Assembly (NCBI GenBank): GCA_026214975.1
Contig: JAOBSW010000864.1
Location: forward strand, 1 to 64,000
DNA length: 64,000 nucleotides
Direction of reading: 5' to 3'
DNA from: Gentiana macrophylla
Taxonomy: Eukaryota > Streptophyta > Magnoliopsida > Gentianales > Gentianaceae
Position 1 is the first letter of the stretch. Every line of letters starts with the position of its first letter. Shown here piece by piece: positions 1 to 11,907 of the stretch. The notes under the pieces were generated by a model. That model worked only from the letters and a program-made list of their open reading frames with translations. It did not search any database and had not been told where the DNA came from. The translations under genes and the position numbers were made by a program.

Positions 1-94
1 AATAACCAAGGTTCTTGGTCCCATAATTGCCCCTAGTGCATACCCGGATCGTAATTATGGTTATTCGAAAGCGCGAACCATAATATTATGAGGG

Positions 95-556
95 TTATCC
101 AACCCTAGTGCTTATCGTGATTATGGTGTTCATACTCAAGACGCTGATAGCTTCACTGCATTCAAATTTCCACCGATCGCTAGTCTGAATGGCAAGAGGA
201 CTACTACTCACCTCCAATGAATCAAAGTCAACACGATCCGCTTTTCCCATGCCACAATAAGACATCACCTGATAAACAAACAGAGCAACTGTGAGCTTAT
301 TGACCAGATCTTGCAAGAGCGGATCACTGTTATGCAAGAGTTCAAGATAAGTACCGACTCGCCATAAGAAATCTTCAAGACAAGGTGGGGAAATTGATTG
401 AATTATTGAGGTATGTGAAAGAGGCAGCAGACATGCGAGGTGGTTAAGGATGATGATGTTATCATCAACAGTTCGTGTCGAGAAAAAGGTTGAGGGATTC
501 TGGCTTTTACTATAACGAGATTTCAGAGTTGAGAGGAGCAAGAGATTGATCGCCAT
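95..556 (-). CDS. Unrecognised 153-codon open frame
   Basis: An uninterrupted frame of 153 codons that I do not recognise. It has no low-complexity bias and reads like real protein in its middle (hydrophobic and acidic helices around residues 60-115, for example the stretch CLEDFLWRVGTYLELL). The frame stays open for about 18 codons upstream of the first ATG, so the ATG may be internal to an exon. No partner exon, signal peptide or known motif was seen. It may be an exon of a host gene that continues outside the window, a captured fragment, or chance. Confidence 0.2.
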   Translation of the reverse strand: MAINLLLLSTLKSRYSKSQNPSTFFSTRTVDDNIIILNHLACLLPLSHTSIIQSISPPCLEDFLWRVGTYLELLHNSDPLLQDLVNKLTVALFVYQVMSYCGMGKADRVDFDSLEVSSSPLAIQTSDRWKFECSEAISVLSMNTIITISTRVG

Positions 557-2680
557 CTTCGTAAAGCCACCTGGAAAGTTGGTAACAGTTGATATGACGG
601 TCCCGGATTACTATATTCGCCATTCACTCGGAGGATGAATTTTCTCATGATTCACTTCATATACTCCCAATGGATGAGCTTTGATGGTGATTTTTCAAAA
701 AGAAGATGGTTCGACAGTCGAGAAAAAGTAAGATTCTCTCACCGGAGTAGAGATAAACATCGAGAATTAAAAGAGGTAATGCTTTAGACAACACAATAAT
801 GGTTCTCTAATGTTAATTTTTCTAAGCTATTGATCTTCTTGAGTTCGAACCTTGCTGATTGAGTCTGCTTTTAGAGTCACCCCGCCGAAAGCAAACGACG
901 TTAAAACAAAAGCGCCACCGGGAGGCAGCCCGTTAAAATAATAATAATAATTTGGATAAAGACTAGGCTTAATGAAAGGTAGAATCAGGAAGATGAACAC
1001 AAAGCACAACCAAGTCTCGAGATGAAGGTTTGAATGTCATTAAACAGGAACACCAAATTGGTTATCCTAAAATCCCACTTGAAAAAAAGATAAAATTCAA
1101 ATACATCATTTCTGGACTTAGGTTGTTAAAATGCTTTTGAAAGAACCTTGAGGATCTCGGGTATAAAACTCAATACTCTTTCATAGCATTTCATTTTATG
1201 ATCTAGTCTGCTTCAAATTTCTCGGTCGTTGTAGTATAAAGGTGAGTATTCCCACCTTAATAAAACTGCGTGTGTAATAAAATGAATTTAGGAATAGTCG
1301 ACTTGACTATGATATATGCTCATGTGATATATATGCTTAGATGTTCTGTGGCTTTACCCGTGTGGGTTATTTTTCCATCTAAAGCTATATATATACCGCC
1401 TATCTAATTTTCCTGACGAATAAGGCCATTATCTTATTATTCCTATATCCCTTTGTATATTTTGGCACGAGGACCATGTCCCGTGTTTGCTTTTGTTTTG
1501 GTTGTTTTTGTTTTTGCATAGTGGATTCATCGGTTTTCTCATGGTCATACGGGATTCGATAGCATCTTTCTCACTGTTTATAAGCTAAGTCTTTCTTCTA
1601 TCTCATTTACACTCGGAGAATAATGCTAAAATCGTAAGTGGGGTGTAGTCTGCTGGTTGTAAATGGCAAGAAGTGTTTAAACCCTTAGTTTTTGGATTTT
1701 TTTCTCTCGAGCATAAATGAGTTGATTAAAATGAATTGTATATGTATATATTTCATGGATTTAAAGATGTAATGATCAATTTGGATATGTATAACCAATG
1801 TGAACTAAGTGCATTTTTTAGCCTAAATTTATTTGTGTAACATGAATTCCTTCACATAAGCTCTTTGATATTGAAGTTAAAATTTTAAATCAGACTTATT
1901 CAAGATTCTAGTGGTTTATCCTAGAAATAGCAAAGAGCTTAGTACCTAATTTCAACATGTACTGTGAATATCTCAAGGTTTGAATGTGATAGAAAGAATG
2001 TCAAAATAAGTGAGCTATTTATATGCTTGATGTAGCTACTCAAAGATTTGAGCTGTAGTAGTATGCTATCACGCAAACGCCCCTATATCACTATGAGGTT
2101 TAAAAGCTCCCGACCGCCTGATGATAGTAGTCCACCAGTGGTGTTATCACAAACATCCTATTGCTGGAATGAGGTACATGCTACATACATGTGGAAATTA
2201 AAGATAAGTTAGATAGTATTGATGTATCTTGATCTCACCTCATGACGCTTTGAAAGATAGTCGATTTTGGCAATGAGTTCGTATATGTTGTCCTATGAAA
2301 AAAAAAAAAACCCTAGTTATCTTCCTCGACTATCCCCAAAGATAAATCGAATGATATGCTTTATGTGATTATCCTAATAAGTACATGTGAGGACGTTGTG
2401 TGGAATCACATTACCTATACCTAGGAAAATCATTAGGATCGTCTGAATGGATATTTGTGCGTTTGCTTGAATTATTCAAGAGAGGATAAAGGAAATTGAA
2501 AAGGCTTGTCACACACGCACTGCTATACATTTATATTAAGGTTAACGGTAGTTATAATTCAATGGTTGCATCATCCGATTGTCATTTATATCTTATATCT
2601 TCATGAATTTTTCTCATTCATTTTATTTTATCGCTTATTTTTGTCTCGGTGACCACCAAAAGCTGAATGGGGTTGTGGGA
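557..2680. other. Intergenic stretch without a recognisable gene
   Basis: AT-rich sequence with no long frame and no protein match that I recognise on either strand. Near 2665-2680 there is a G-rich run (tggggttgtggga) that could be the polypurine tract of the LTR-like unit that follows. Confidence 0.5.
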
Positions 2681-4750
2681 TGATTTTGAAAATTCATCAA
2701 GTTATTTTATAACTTTTCACCCTGCTTTCGATATCATTTTGAGCACTTTGTATCATTTCGAGTCTTTAATTCCTAAATTTCATAAAAATATATAAGTCAT
2801 GAATATTTTATAAAATATCGTGTTTTTATGTGTTTTTATTAGTTTTTGTACCTGGTTTAGTAACCGGAATGTCGGTCGGATTTACGCTTGGTATTTTGGT
2901 GGTTTATTGCATAATTATAGGTTGACCAAAACCTTGAGTAATGACACGCTTTTGAGGCCTAAAAGAAGTATTTTTAGGATATAAGAGTGTGCCACTAACT
3001 TAAGTGGTCATGGTTTCAAAGCCGTTAGTGGTTCCACTAACGAATTATATCTTCGACGAACAAATGGCTCATTAAAACGGCATTTTCTGAAGAAGTGTCA
3101 TTCATGAAAGTTATAGATCTTTGAAAGAGCTTTCCAACGATTTTGAATCACGCCAATCGGAGGTCTACAACTCAAGATATGAATTTTTCAAGTTTCAGCT
3201 CAAAATCGATGTTTTTTTACAATTCCCGATCGATCCGGCCCTTTCCGGATCGATCCGGCGAATCAAAATCGATATAATGATGATTTTGCACATGGTTTTC
3301 GCAGAATAAGCCCGGGATAATATTTTTTATTGTTCCCGGATCGATCCGCCCGTCTAGCTTTATCTATAAATAGGCCTTGATTTCACTGTAAACTTTGCCC
3401 CTTTCTTCTCCCTTCCTCTTCATCTTCCTTCTATTTTTCATGTTTTGGGGCCTATATATATCTATAGATATATATATTTGTAGTTGTAATTCTTCGAATA
3501 GTTATCGTTATAATATCGCTTCGCTTCTTCGTTCTTTCTTTCTTGTTTTCATTTTCATTTTGTTATATGATATATATATAAGTATCGGTAGAATCCTGCA
3601 AATGATTTGATTAAGGTTTTAATTTGGTTTAATAGAATTTCGCATTGACAAAAGACTATTATGTAAAACTTCCCGCCGTGGTAATCCATGACATTTTGAC
3701 AGTAGTTTGATTGCTTGTAATATCTATATATCTACATATATATATGAGTAGCTAAACTTATTATAGTCTCTAATCATGTAAAATTTGGTGAAATCAACCC
3801 TCGAAAATGAAATAGGAGTGTGTAAGGCTTTTTATTGTTATATCTCACATATTGCACGCCTTAGAACTTGTTATTACGGATTTGGGCTAGATTGACAACC
3901 TAGGTCAAAAATCACACACATCACTTTGAGAGTTGTTCAAAGAGAGTGGTGTGGAAAAAGGTTCTAAGATCGGAGGTAAAACATACCGGTTTTAGGTCGT
4001 GGAATTCAGGCTCTGCGCCATCGATGTATTATTATCAACGTAATAACTTGAATGTGGTAGTTTAGATTAGTGTAATTTAGTGTTAGACCCGGGGTTGAAC
4101 TATGAAGTGCCGGGTGGTTCTTGAGCCAACGATGACAAGTTGTTTCACGGAGTCTTTCGCGCACTCATGGATTAGGTAAAGCTTCGTTTATCGCTTTGAC
4201 ACATTCTCGTTAAGATGTTCGTGTAGTACATTGGTGAGTATCGGGGGTAGTAACGCCGACCGAGTAATTTCGGACTTGTTTCTTAATCGAGGTTTTTTCA
4301 GAAAACGGAGCGTCTCACAAAGACTTAATCATGTTAGATTAATCGGTTTTCTAAAGGAGAATTAGTTAACCTCACATAGGATGTTGAAGGAGAGTTGTTC
4401 AGATTTTAGCATCGTAATCAGCAGAGCACGCACCGTGAGATTGAATGAGAGTTCATTTGTTATAATGCACACTTCCAGCTTTGTCTATCCGTGGGGTTGA
4501 AATTAACTATTTTGATCATGGTTCGGCTATGTCTTTTAAAACCAAGTAGTTTAATTTTATTTCTTTTCTATCTTTAGTATAAACAAACCAACAACTTTGA
4601 TCGCTTAGACTAAGAAACACGTTTCACTTTGGTACTACACAACCACATTTCTCTTGGGATCGACCTCGCACTCCTCGTAGCTATTCTAACAATCGACCGG
4701 TACTGGTTAGAGAGTTGGTTTACCCACGGTTGCGAGTCCTTTATAAATTG
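2681..4750 (+). repeat. Probable LTR of an Athila/Tat-type Ty3 element
   Basis: No pair was found in the window, so this is an architectural call. The right part (about 4655-4680) carries the phrase tgggatcgacct, which also stands near the end of the two Athila-like LTR pairs in this window (about 19145, 24615, 52500, 62268). It has a clear TATA box at 3364-3373 and three near-copies of a CCGGATCGATCCGG palindrome just upstream. A G-rich tract precedes the assumed start. The right boundary abuts the Tat remnant. It could be a solo or truncated LTR; both boundaries are uncertain. Confidence 0.4.
3364..3373 (+). promoter_or_regulatory. TATA box of the LTR-like unit
   Basis: CTATAAATAG lies 16-140 bp downstream of three palindromic motifs (3225-3238, 3245-3258, 3337-3348). 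This is the usual U3 layout of a plant LTR promoter; its activity is inferred only. Confidence 0.4.
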
Positions 4751-4754
4751 TATT

Positions 4755-5120
4755 TTTTTGAAGCGGGTAAATTTTAGCTCATCACTCGCCGATTCCGGGA
4801 TTGGGGACTTGCTCAATAAGGACGGTATGGAAAGCCTTTAGTCGGGTGTTGACTACAACTAAGTATCACTTCATAGGCTCTTCTTGGCTTCAGATTCTCT
4901 TTCACATGGTTGACAATCAACTTGAAATTGTCAGATACCCTAAGCTCCTTGCTCCCAACTTAGTTGCTAAAGTAAGTCCGTGATCGAGCTTCGCATCCGG
5001 CCTCATTGTTGGTGGCCGTGAAGTCAATCGGCGCGTAGGGAAACTCTTCACCTTTAGGTCGATGAGTAGGAGCCTGGCCCCGGCTCCGCCCTTGTTAAAG
5101 GCCCCATCTATGTACAACAT
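4755..5120 (-). pseudogene. Tat archaeal-type RNase H (fragment)
   Basis: The frame at 5120-4917 opens with MLYIDGAFNKGGAGARLLL, the first strand of an RNase H fold with the catalytic D (YIDGA). Downstream, in another frame, a stretch reading VNHVKENLKPRRAYEV (about 4905-4850) matches the later part of the same domain. The middle is frameshifted and the end is cut near 4755. In life it would degrade or process the RNA strand during reverse transcription; here it is broken. Confidence 0.6.
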
Positions 5121-5433
5121 CCAATATTCGACCTCTGCACTTGGTCGACTTTGTTCGGCGGTTATGGCCGCCGCTTTTGCCGTGAAATCTGCTAGTGCTT
5201 GGGCTTTGACCTTTGTTTGGGGACGGAAATCTAGGTCTCGCCAACTCTACTACCCACTTTGTCAATCGTCTCGACGCTTCAGACGGTATAATATCCGTCG
5301 GAGAGGTCGGTCGGTAATCACAACTACCGGGTAAGTTTAAAAATAGGTCCGAAGTTTTTCGGATGTGTGCACTAAAGCCAATGCTAACTTCTTGGCGCTT
5401 GAGTATCTCGACTTACGGGCGAAAGAGCTTTAC

Positions 5434-5837
5434 TTACGTAAAAATTGATTTTTGTACATTGCCCGCCGCTTCTTGACGAGGACGGCAATCGATGGCCTTG
5501 CCGCACACTACTAAGTAGGAAAATAGGTATCTCCGCCGTGGTGAGGTTAACGTGGGCAGGTCGGCTAAGTAGGCTTTTAAATCTTCAAAGGCTTGCTGGC
5601 ATTCTTTGTCCCACTTGAACGGGCTAGCTTGTCTTAGAATCTTAAAGAAAGGGAGGGCTCGCTGGGCCAATTTGGACAAAAATCATCCAGCTGCCATTTC
5701 AAGTAACCTTGTACTTCTTTGATGTTTCTTGGTGGCGGCATAGTTCTTAATGCTTCTACTTTGTCCGGGTTAGTTTCGATGCCTTCTTGTGATATCATAT
5801 ATCCCAAGAATTTCCCGGTCCGACTCCAAATGTGCAC
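5434..5837 (-). pseudogene. Tat RT thumb and first RNase H (fragment)
   Basis: Two overlapping frames. The segment 5837-5634 has GKFLGYMISQEGIETNPDK, the connection motif after the polymerase palm of Ty3 reverse transcriptases. The segment 5679-5434 has FKWDKECQQAFEDLK, the start of the connection/RNase H region. A frameshift separates them near 5660. The RNase H catalytic core is degenerate here, as is common for the first RNase H in elements with a second one. Confidence 0.7.
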
Positions 5838-5852
5838 TTTTGGGATTAAGCT

Positions 5853-6499
5853 TCATCTGTGAGGTTCGAGTACTTCAAAGACTTCCTTACGTCCGTCAAG
5901 TATTGCTCCAGGGGTCTTGCTTTTGATAAAGAGGTCATCTACATATACCTCCATACACTTTCCAATATGGTCTTCAAATATTTTGTTAACGGCCTTTTGG
6001 CAGGTCGCTTCAACATTTTTGAGGCCAAATGGCATAGTCTTTGTAACAATATGTCCCAAACTTCGGTGATGAATGAGGTCTTTCGGCGCCCCGCGGGTCC
6101 ATGACAATCTGATGGTAACCCTCGTAAGCGCTTCAGAATCCAAAACTCCAAAGCCTATGGTCAAATCCACCATTCGATCTATACTTGGTAAGGTGGTAAC
6201 ACTTGGGGCAAGCTTGGTTGAGGTCCAGAAGTTACACACATCCTTCAACTACCGTCCGGCTTTACTAAGACGGGGTTTGCCACCACTGGGTAACTCACTT
6301 CTCGAATGATGTTGGCCTGGAGCAGCTTAGTTACTTCCTTCTTAACGGCGTCCATTTGTTCTTGTGCGAAAGGCCTTTTCTTCTGGTGAACAGGCTTCTG
6401 GCTTGGATCGACATTCAGCTGATGCATAGCTAAGTCTGGGGATAGGCCGGGCATCTCTTCCGTAGTCCAAGCAAACACATCCTTGAATTCCTTCAGCAA
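5853..6499 (-). pseudogene. Tat reverse transcriptase palm and fingers
   Basis: Ty3-type reverse transcriptase, which copies the element RNA into DNA in the cytoplasmic particle. The upstream frame (6499-6245) contains VFAWTTEEMPGLSP and a fingers segment ending VANPVLVKPDGS. The downstream frame (6248-5853) has TKTMPFGLKNVEATCQK and the catalytic YVDDLFIKS. The linking part between about 6245 and 6100 is scrambled by indels (the conserved CVDFTDLN-type block is not readable). The start is not at an ATG; it is part of a polyprotein. Confidence 0.8.
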
Positions 6500-6508
6500 G
6501 GGTACCGG

Positions 6509-7214
6509 CTATCCTCTATGTAAGTCGTGGATCCATGATCCTACTGCGACGGTTCGGTCATCTTGATCTTCCCACATACAGATTTCTTCTGTTTTGTCGT
6601 CTGAGGACCAGGTTTCCTCGCCTTCGGGCAGCAATTCTTTGATAAAGATTGGTGTAGACCTGATGTCTTTTTTCGTTTCAGACGGAAAGCAGCTTCTCGC
6701 CTGATCCATGTTGCCCACGATCTTTACGAGGCCCCCATCGGCTAAGAATCTTAGGCTATTATGTGCAAGTGATACGACAGCTTGTAAACTGATCAACGGA
6801 GGGCGTCCCAAAACTATATTATAAGGGGATGGTGCCTTAACCACCACGTACTCAACTAGAAGAGTTCGGCCTAGCAGAGGTACCCTCAGGATACACTGGT
6901 GACTTGGCAAAGCTGAACAAGAGGGTAGTTCTTGAGGCTAACTCAAAGCTATCTAAGCTCATCGAAAGTAAGGTAGAATAGTACAAAATACTAACCGCAC
7001 TTCCGGTGTCAATGCAAATGCATCTTACTAGATTTGGATCCATCAATGCTTCGATCATGAGGCTACTATTGTTAACTACCAAGGGGATAGGGTCTCCAAT
7101 GTTGTAAGCCACCTCCTTGAGAAGTCGTCTTTTCTGGGACGTTGGGGTTCCGGAGTATCGATCATCTTCTTTTGTCAGGACCTGACCGCCGTATTTACCG
7201 GAGATGGTGTTCAC
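6509..7214 (-). pseudogene. Tat retroviral-type aspartic protease region
   Basis: The frame at 7214-6852 includes the active-site segment CICIDTGSAVSILY (DTG triad), preceded by the typical ALMDPNLVR. A shifted frame at 6910-6509 continues with SPYNIVLGRPPL, the conserved flap/helix end of Tat proteases, and then the acidic linker to reverse transcriptase. The domain would release Gag and Pol products from the polyprotein. One frameshift near 6880 breaks it. Confidence 0.7.
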
Positions 7215-7285
7215 GCTCTTTATCTTCAGGCAGATTCCACAGAAAAACTACTCACAAGAAAGAAAGCCCTCCTTCTGACGCCAAT

Positions 7286-8175
7286 TGTTGATCCAAAAAA
7301 TCGTCTCCTTCAACCTTAGGGTTCTTTCTCTTAGTGATAGCCTAAAGAAACTCCCAGACTATGAAGAACGACAAAACATGGGGGGTGATTTGGGATATTT
7401 TAGACTGCACTTGATGATGATCAAGCTGCCTACATATCCAATGATTGAATTGGAATCAAGTCTTCGTAGTTCCTTATGGATGGCTTATATAGAGGGCTTG
7501 TGCCCCTAGAGTTGAGTGTGTAACGTGGGTGAGTTGGACTCGATTACGAGTTCCCTAAGGAAAAGAATATGTTTAGTTAATCTTTGATTTTTGGAGATAA
7601 TTATGGTATTTAAATATTTGTATTAAGTGATAAAGATTGGAGCCTTTATGGCTCAAGATTCTTTCCATAGTTAACTGTTTATTGAGCACGTGGGAAATAA
7701 GAGATTGATTATGGGTGACTTAAACGATTGATCTGGATTTGGTTGAAACGACACGCACAGTCAAGGAGAATAGCCGAGCCGCCACCGCCTCGGAGCATTG
7801 TGTGTTGAAAGGCAAGTATGAGGGACTTATCCACCGCCAAGGTCGATCGTGAGTTAACTAGAATAGAAGTGTCACTGACTTTTAAAGGTCGGTCAACGAA
7901 CTCGGAGTCGCTCGGTGATTATTGTGAGGTCGATCGGAGCATGGTCGACCGGAGGGATAAAGCGAGTAGCCGGGCCACTCTCGCCCAATTCTTTGGGATA
8001 CCCGGCACCGTCTTCCTCTCCACACTTGGTGTTGAGCCACCAGAGAGGTGCCACGAGGTAGGTTCAACCCCTGGCATCGCCACCGATGTAATTTATCATC
8101 TTTATATGTTGGGTCTTGTAGTGATCAAAGTTCAACTTGGACAGATTTTGCTAGTAAAACCCTTATTATGACAAT
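7286..8175 (-). repeat. Possible 5' LTR fragment of the Tat element
   Basis: The minus strand ends TTGGATCAACA at 7286, directly before the primer-like site, so sequence to the right is placed where the 5' LTR should be. It is more GC-rich than its surroundings between 7740 and 8090 and contains several GGTCGACCGG/GGTCGATCGG-like inverted repeats (about 7843-7955). No paired LTR is present in the window, so its outer boundary is unknown. No host gene is recognised here. Confidence 0.35.
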
Positions 8176-8707
8176 CACTCTATTCCTCACATCATGTCTG
8201 CACGTGATAAAACTCATGGATTGATCATTTTGTTAACTGAATTATACACCGCAATCGATTTCATTCTATAGTTACAAGTGACTTTGAATGGTTTTAAACA
8301 TGATACAAAGAGCTTTGTGGGAACATGGTATAATGAAACTAAAACAAGTCTATTAGCTGTGATCTCAAGAAAAGAAAGATTTGTTTCAGCATCTCACACA
8401 ACAAGGGATTTGGAAGAAGTAAGTTGGTTTGTACTAGAAGTTTGCATTTGAGAGATTGCCTTCCCTTATTGTTTGTTATTGCTGTCATGCGCCCTATATT
8501 CATTCATGTTCGAGTTAGCATCACTGCATGATTTTCACTTATTTATCAATAATGCCTTAATATATTCTGCATATTAACCAGACAAACTTATTGTTAGTGT
8601 TGTGAACTTGGGCTATATATCTGGATTAATTATTTCTATTGCATTTCTGATTGTAATATGTTATTTTAGTCTATACTGAGAAATGCATCCCATTTCGATC
8701 GTTTCAG
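8176..8707. other. Low-copy-looking sequence before DGAT1-like exons
   Basis: No recognised gene. A short open stretch at about 8310-8432 on the plus strand (it includes SFVGTWYNETKTSLLAV) runs into a splice-donor-like gtaagt at about 8432 and could be an exon fragment, but I do not recognise it and it is not part of DGAT1. Confidence 0.3.
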
Positions 8708-9122
8708 TGTGGTTGTCATTATTCATATTCTGATATCTACAACTGCACTTATATGCCCAGTTTTAGTCATCCTCAGGTTTGTCCTAAACTTATGCAAAGG
8801 TTTAATGTTCTCTCAATTATTGATCTTCAGGTATTGGAACAAACTATTCCATTCCTTTTTTGAAAATTTCTACTGTTCTAACTGGTCCATACAGAGAACT
8901 ATCTATTATACTGGAGTATGTGTACTTCTGCAGTTGTATATTGCTTTCATGGAGAAGTTGTTTTTGACTTTTTTCCATGGTTAAAGGTACTAGATATATC
9001 TATTCAAATTGCACAGGTGCGACTCTGCTGTTATTTCAGGCGCTTGCATTGTGTGGTTGAAATTGGTGTCTTATGCACATACAAATTATGACATGAGAGC
9101 ACTTGCAACATCACTTGAAATG
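8708..9122 (+). pseudogene. DGAT1-like gene fragment, two exons
   Basis: Two exons recalling plant diacylglycerol O-acyltransferase 1, the ER multi-pass MBOAT enzyme that makes triacylglycerol. Exon A (8708-8776) follows a tttcag acceptor and encodes VVVIIHILISTTALICPVL, a transmembrane segment. It ends at AG|gtttgt. Exon B (9017-9122) follows gcacag and completes a split Arg codon to give RCDSAVIS, then CIVWLKLVSYAHTNYDMRA, a very conserved DGAT1 block, ending before gtagcg. Codon phase across the 240-bp intron is exact. About eight residues expected between the CDSA block and CIVWLK are missing, so exon B carries a small deletion. I found no other DGAT1 exons, so this is a fragment: a truncated duplicate or one captured by a transposon. 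Confidence 0.8.
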
Positions 9123-10479
9123 GTAGCGTTGAATGTCTTTTTAATTTGAATGTCAACTTTTCCATGATCTTGTTATTTGTGTTCTTTTGACTGGACAAGT
9201 GCTCATGAAAACAGATGTTTTAATCTTATATATTCTTGTCAGATTCTTGTTTCTTTTAGCTGCTTAACATTTTTTCTGCAAGTGTCCATATTTTGAAGTG
9301 CAATGAAAAGTTTGTATACAGATTCCCATTGATGGATAATATATAACTAGTTTCATAAGAGTGCAAGTCGAGAACGTCAATTGTAAAGGGGGAACCAATC
9401 CTTTTCAATTCAGGGGGAAGTCATGATGAGCGACACCACATAATGATGCTAGCTTCAAAAGTTTGGCATATTTCTTTGTTGCTCCAACATTATGTTACCA
9501 GGAAAGCAAGCTCGAGTCTAATTTTCGCTTTATCAGAATATGCAATAAATAACTCTGGAACCATTTGCTTATCCTACATGATGAATAGAAATTCATCATT
9601 CAAATAACTGTGTGAACTTGTGTGTTTGTGCAATTCATAATTAGTGGAATGCATGGTAATGATATCAGACCATAACTTTTGAATACTTCTTGTTGTGATG
9701 TATTTTTACTCAACATCAGAGGTATGTGAGGGGGAGTTGAAATCATCTCATCCCTTAGCTTGATATAACTTTTAAATACTTCTTGTTGTATCATAAATCT
9801 TCTATAAAGCCTGTAAAATAATTATTGTAAATATGAAACCAGAGCTTTTCTTTTGGGGATCGGATTTATGTTGGCAGAAACATTGTTTACACAATAAACA
9901 CTATAGAGCTTTTTTTCCTCGTTTCATCGATTACCTTTTTCTCCATGTCTTTAGGATTCAATTTGTTTGCAAAAAAAAACAGTTCTGTAAACAATATGAA
10001 TTGTAGTATTGTCTATTTTCTGTTTCTGACTTCAGTCCCTATAGAGGAGCATCAAAGTATTTTACAGGAGATAAAGGATATGGGTGGTGCACTTGTGAGC
10101 TATTGGCACAACTTTTGGAGCAGATGTTGCACTTCTATGGCTCAATTTGCTATGGTGTTCCTCAGCCAGTGCACAGTTCAGGTACTCCGCCATCTCTTCC
10201 TATTACTTCACGATCCAAGTCAACTGGTCTTAGACCGCTTGATACATAGATTATTTCATGTAGAGGTCTTATTTGTATGTTTTCTGTAATTCTAACATTT
10301 TTCTTTTCGGTTTATCCTTGGACATTTATATTTTGTTGTAATAATATAATATGTTTTGTACTTCTAATTACATTGTTAGTCATTTTAGCATTGATTGTTG
10401 TCATTTTATATCCGTGTATATAAGAAAACCATCTTTATTTGTAAAAGAAATCAATATTACCAATTTTTTTTTATATAAA
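9123..10479. other. Unassigned sequence downstream of DGAT1-like exons
   Basis: No recognised domain. A 114-codon plus-strand frame at 9945-10289 looks hydrophobic and biased by T-rich DNA, and no family was recognised. The next DGAT1 exons expected downstream were not seen. Confidence 0.4.
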
Positions 10480-10850
10480 AATACTATTATTTGCGATCAC
10501 TTATAGTTGCTTAGTAGTCGCGAAATGGCATCCACGCCAGCTAACAAATGTCACCGCCACGTCAATTACTTATTAGCTAATCACGACGAAGTCGCAAAAT
10601 GGTTGCCACGCCACCGCCTGGTGTCATCGCCAGAACTGGTTGCCAGCATTTGGGACTAGTAGTGGTCACTTAAAAGTGTCACGGTATTTTCCATAACAGC
10701 ATGTAGTCCCAAATATGCTTTTTGTGGCAAAGTTTTTATGACAATGTATTTGCAACCAACAGTAGTCGCTAGGAAAGTATTTGGCGATTACAAACAACTT
10801 TAGTCACTACTTTTTCGAGTCGCAAAAAATACTTTTTCTTGTAGTGGTCG
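10480..10850 (-). mobile_element. One terminus of a CACTA (En/Spm) transposon
   Basis: The minus strand starting at 10850 reads CACTACAAGAAAAAGTA, the standard terminal motif of plant CACTA elements. Inside lie repeated subterminal words such as tagtcgc, gagtcgc and agtcgcaaaatgg in both orientations (about 10515-10820), as expected for subterminal transposase-binding repeats. The opposite terminus was not found, nor any transposase. It abuts the Copia remnant exactly at 10851, so it may have inserted into that Copia element. Confidence 0.55.
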
Positions 10851-10852
10851 AT

Positions 10853-11846
10853 GGAGTTGTGGCACCGAGATTGGGGCATCAATCGGAAAAGGTTCTAAGG
10901 AAAGTTCCTGTTGTGTGCATGTTTTTGGTAATTTAAATATTAATGCTTGTGATGTTTGTTTTCGTGTGAAACAACCTAGGAAAAGTTTTCCCATCAGTGA
11001 GTAACCCGGGCTAGTCGGATTTTTGAACTTGTTCATTGTGACTTGCGTGGACCTTATGTGACTCGGTCAACTTGTGGTGCTTCCTATATTTAACAATCGT
11101 TGATGATTTTTCAAGATCCGTTTGGTTTTATTTGCTTTATAATAAATTGGAAGTTGAGACTATGTTATTCAATATTGTTGCTTTAATTGAGCGATAGGTT
11201 TGGTCGTAAAATTAAGCGTGTTAGAATGACAATGGCACATAATTCGATGCTTGAATGAATATTTTTGGAAAAATGGGATTATTTTTAAACATCTTGTGTA
11301 GTGGACACCACAAGAAAATGGTCGAGTAAAACGAAAACATAAGCATATTTTAAATGTGGCTCGAGCTCTTCGGTTTGAGACACACTACCTCTCTCTTTGG
11401 GAGGGAATTTGTTATGGCACCATGTTATTTGATTAATAGGACTCCGTCAAGTGTGCTTAATTTCAAAACGTCGTATGAATGTTTATTTGGAAAATCCCCT
11501 ACTTTAGATGCCATTCGTGTGTTGGGTTGCTTGTGTTATGCGAATGATCACGCATATAAAGGAAATAAATTTGCCATAGAAGTCTTAGGTGTGTTTTCTT
11601 GGATATCCGCTTTGCGAAGAAGGATGGACTTTATTTGATTTAGAAACAAAAGAGATTTTTGTTTCTCGGGATGTGAAATTTTTCAACATATTTTTCCATT
11701 GTCGAGAGATGGAGAAAAATAAAAATGAGTTGGTCAAGATACATGAATTTTACGAAGATGATGTTGATCTTGATTTGTTGACGATCGCTAAGAGCCCACC
11801 CGCCGCCACAACCATGATGTGGGGCCGGTTTAAGGGGGTAAATTAA
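10853..11846 (+). pseudogene. Copia pre-integrase and integrase (broken)
   Basis: The start matches a Copia pre-integrase motif (LWHR-type, frameshifted) followed by CDLRGPYVTRSTCG, the first part of the integrase core with its first catalytic Asp. Later frames give TPQENGRV-like DNA (about 11304), then the frame 11354-11638 with CYLINRTPSSVLNFKTSYE and the overlapping frame 11589-11846 with the C-terminal DLETKEIFVSRDVKFF. At least four frame changes are needed, so no functional enzyme is possible. Confidence 0.8.
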
Positions 11847-11907
11847 CGAGGAGACGGGAGGCGGTGATGTTGGGGTTTGGTCGGGCGGGCATCCCACAAC
11901 ACCTCAG

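Larger units (their letters stand above)
4750..7285 (-). mobile_element. Decayed Ty3/Gypsy element of the Tat lineage
   Basis: Reading the minus strand from 7285 down: a primer-binding-like site (ATTGGCGTCAGAAGG, complement of about 7271-7285), then protease, reverse transcriptase, RNase H and a second, archaeal-type RNase H. The double RNase H is the established hallmark of the Tat group (Ogre, Retand and relatives). Gag is missing: the primer site is only about 60 bp from the protease frame. Integrase is missing at the left, where the element is cut off near 4750. Many stops and frameshifts show that it is dead. The unit probably results from internal deletion plus truncation. Confidence 0.8.

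Noticed and set aside
3395..3610. 71-codon hydrophobic frame
   Set aside because: Follows the LTR TATA box and is T-rich; most likely leader sequence of the LTR transcript region.
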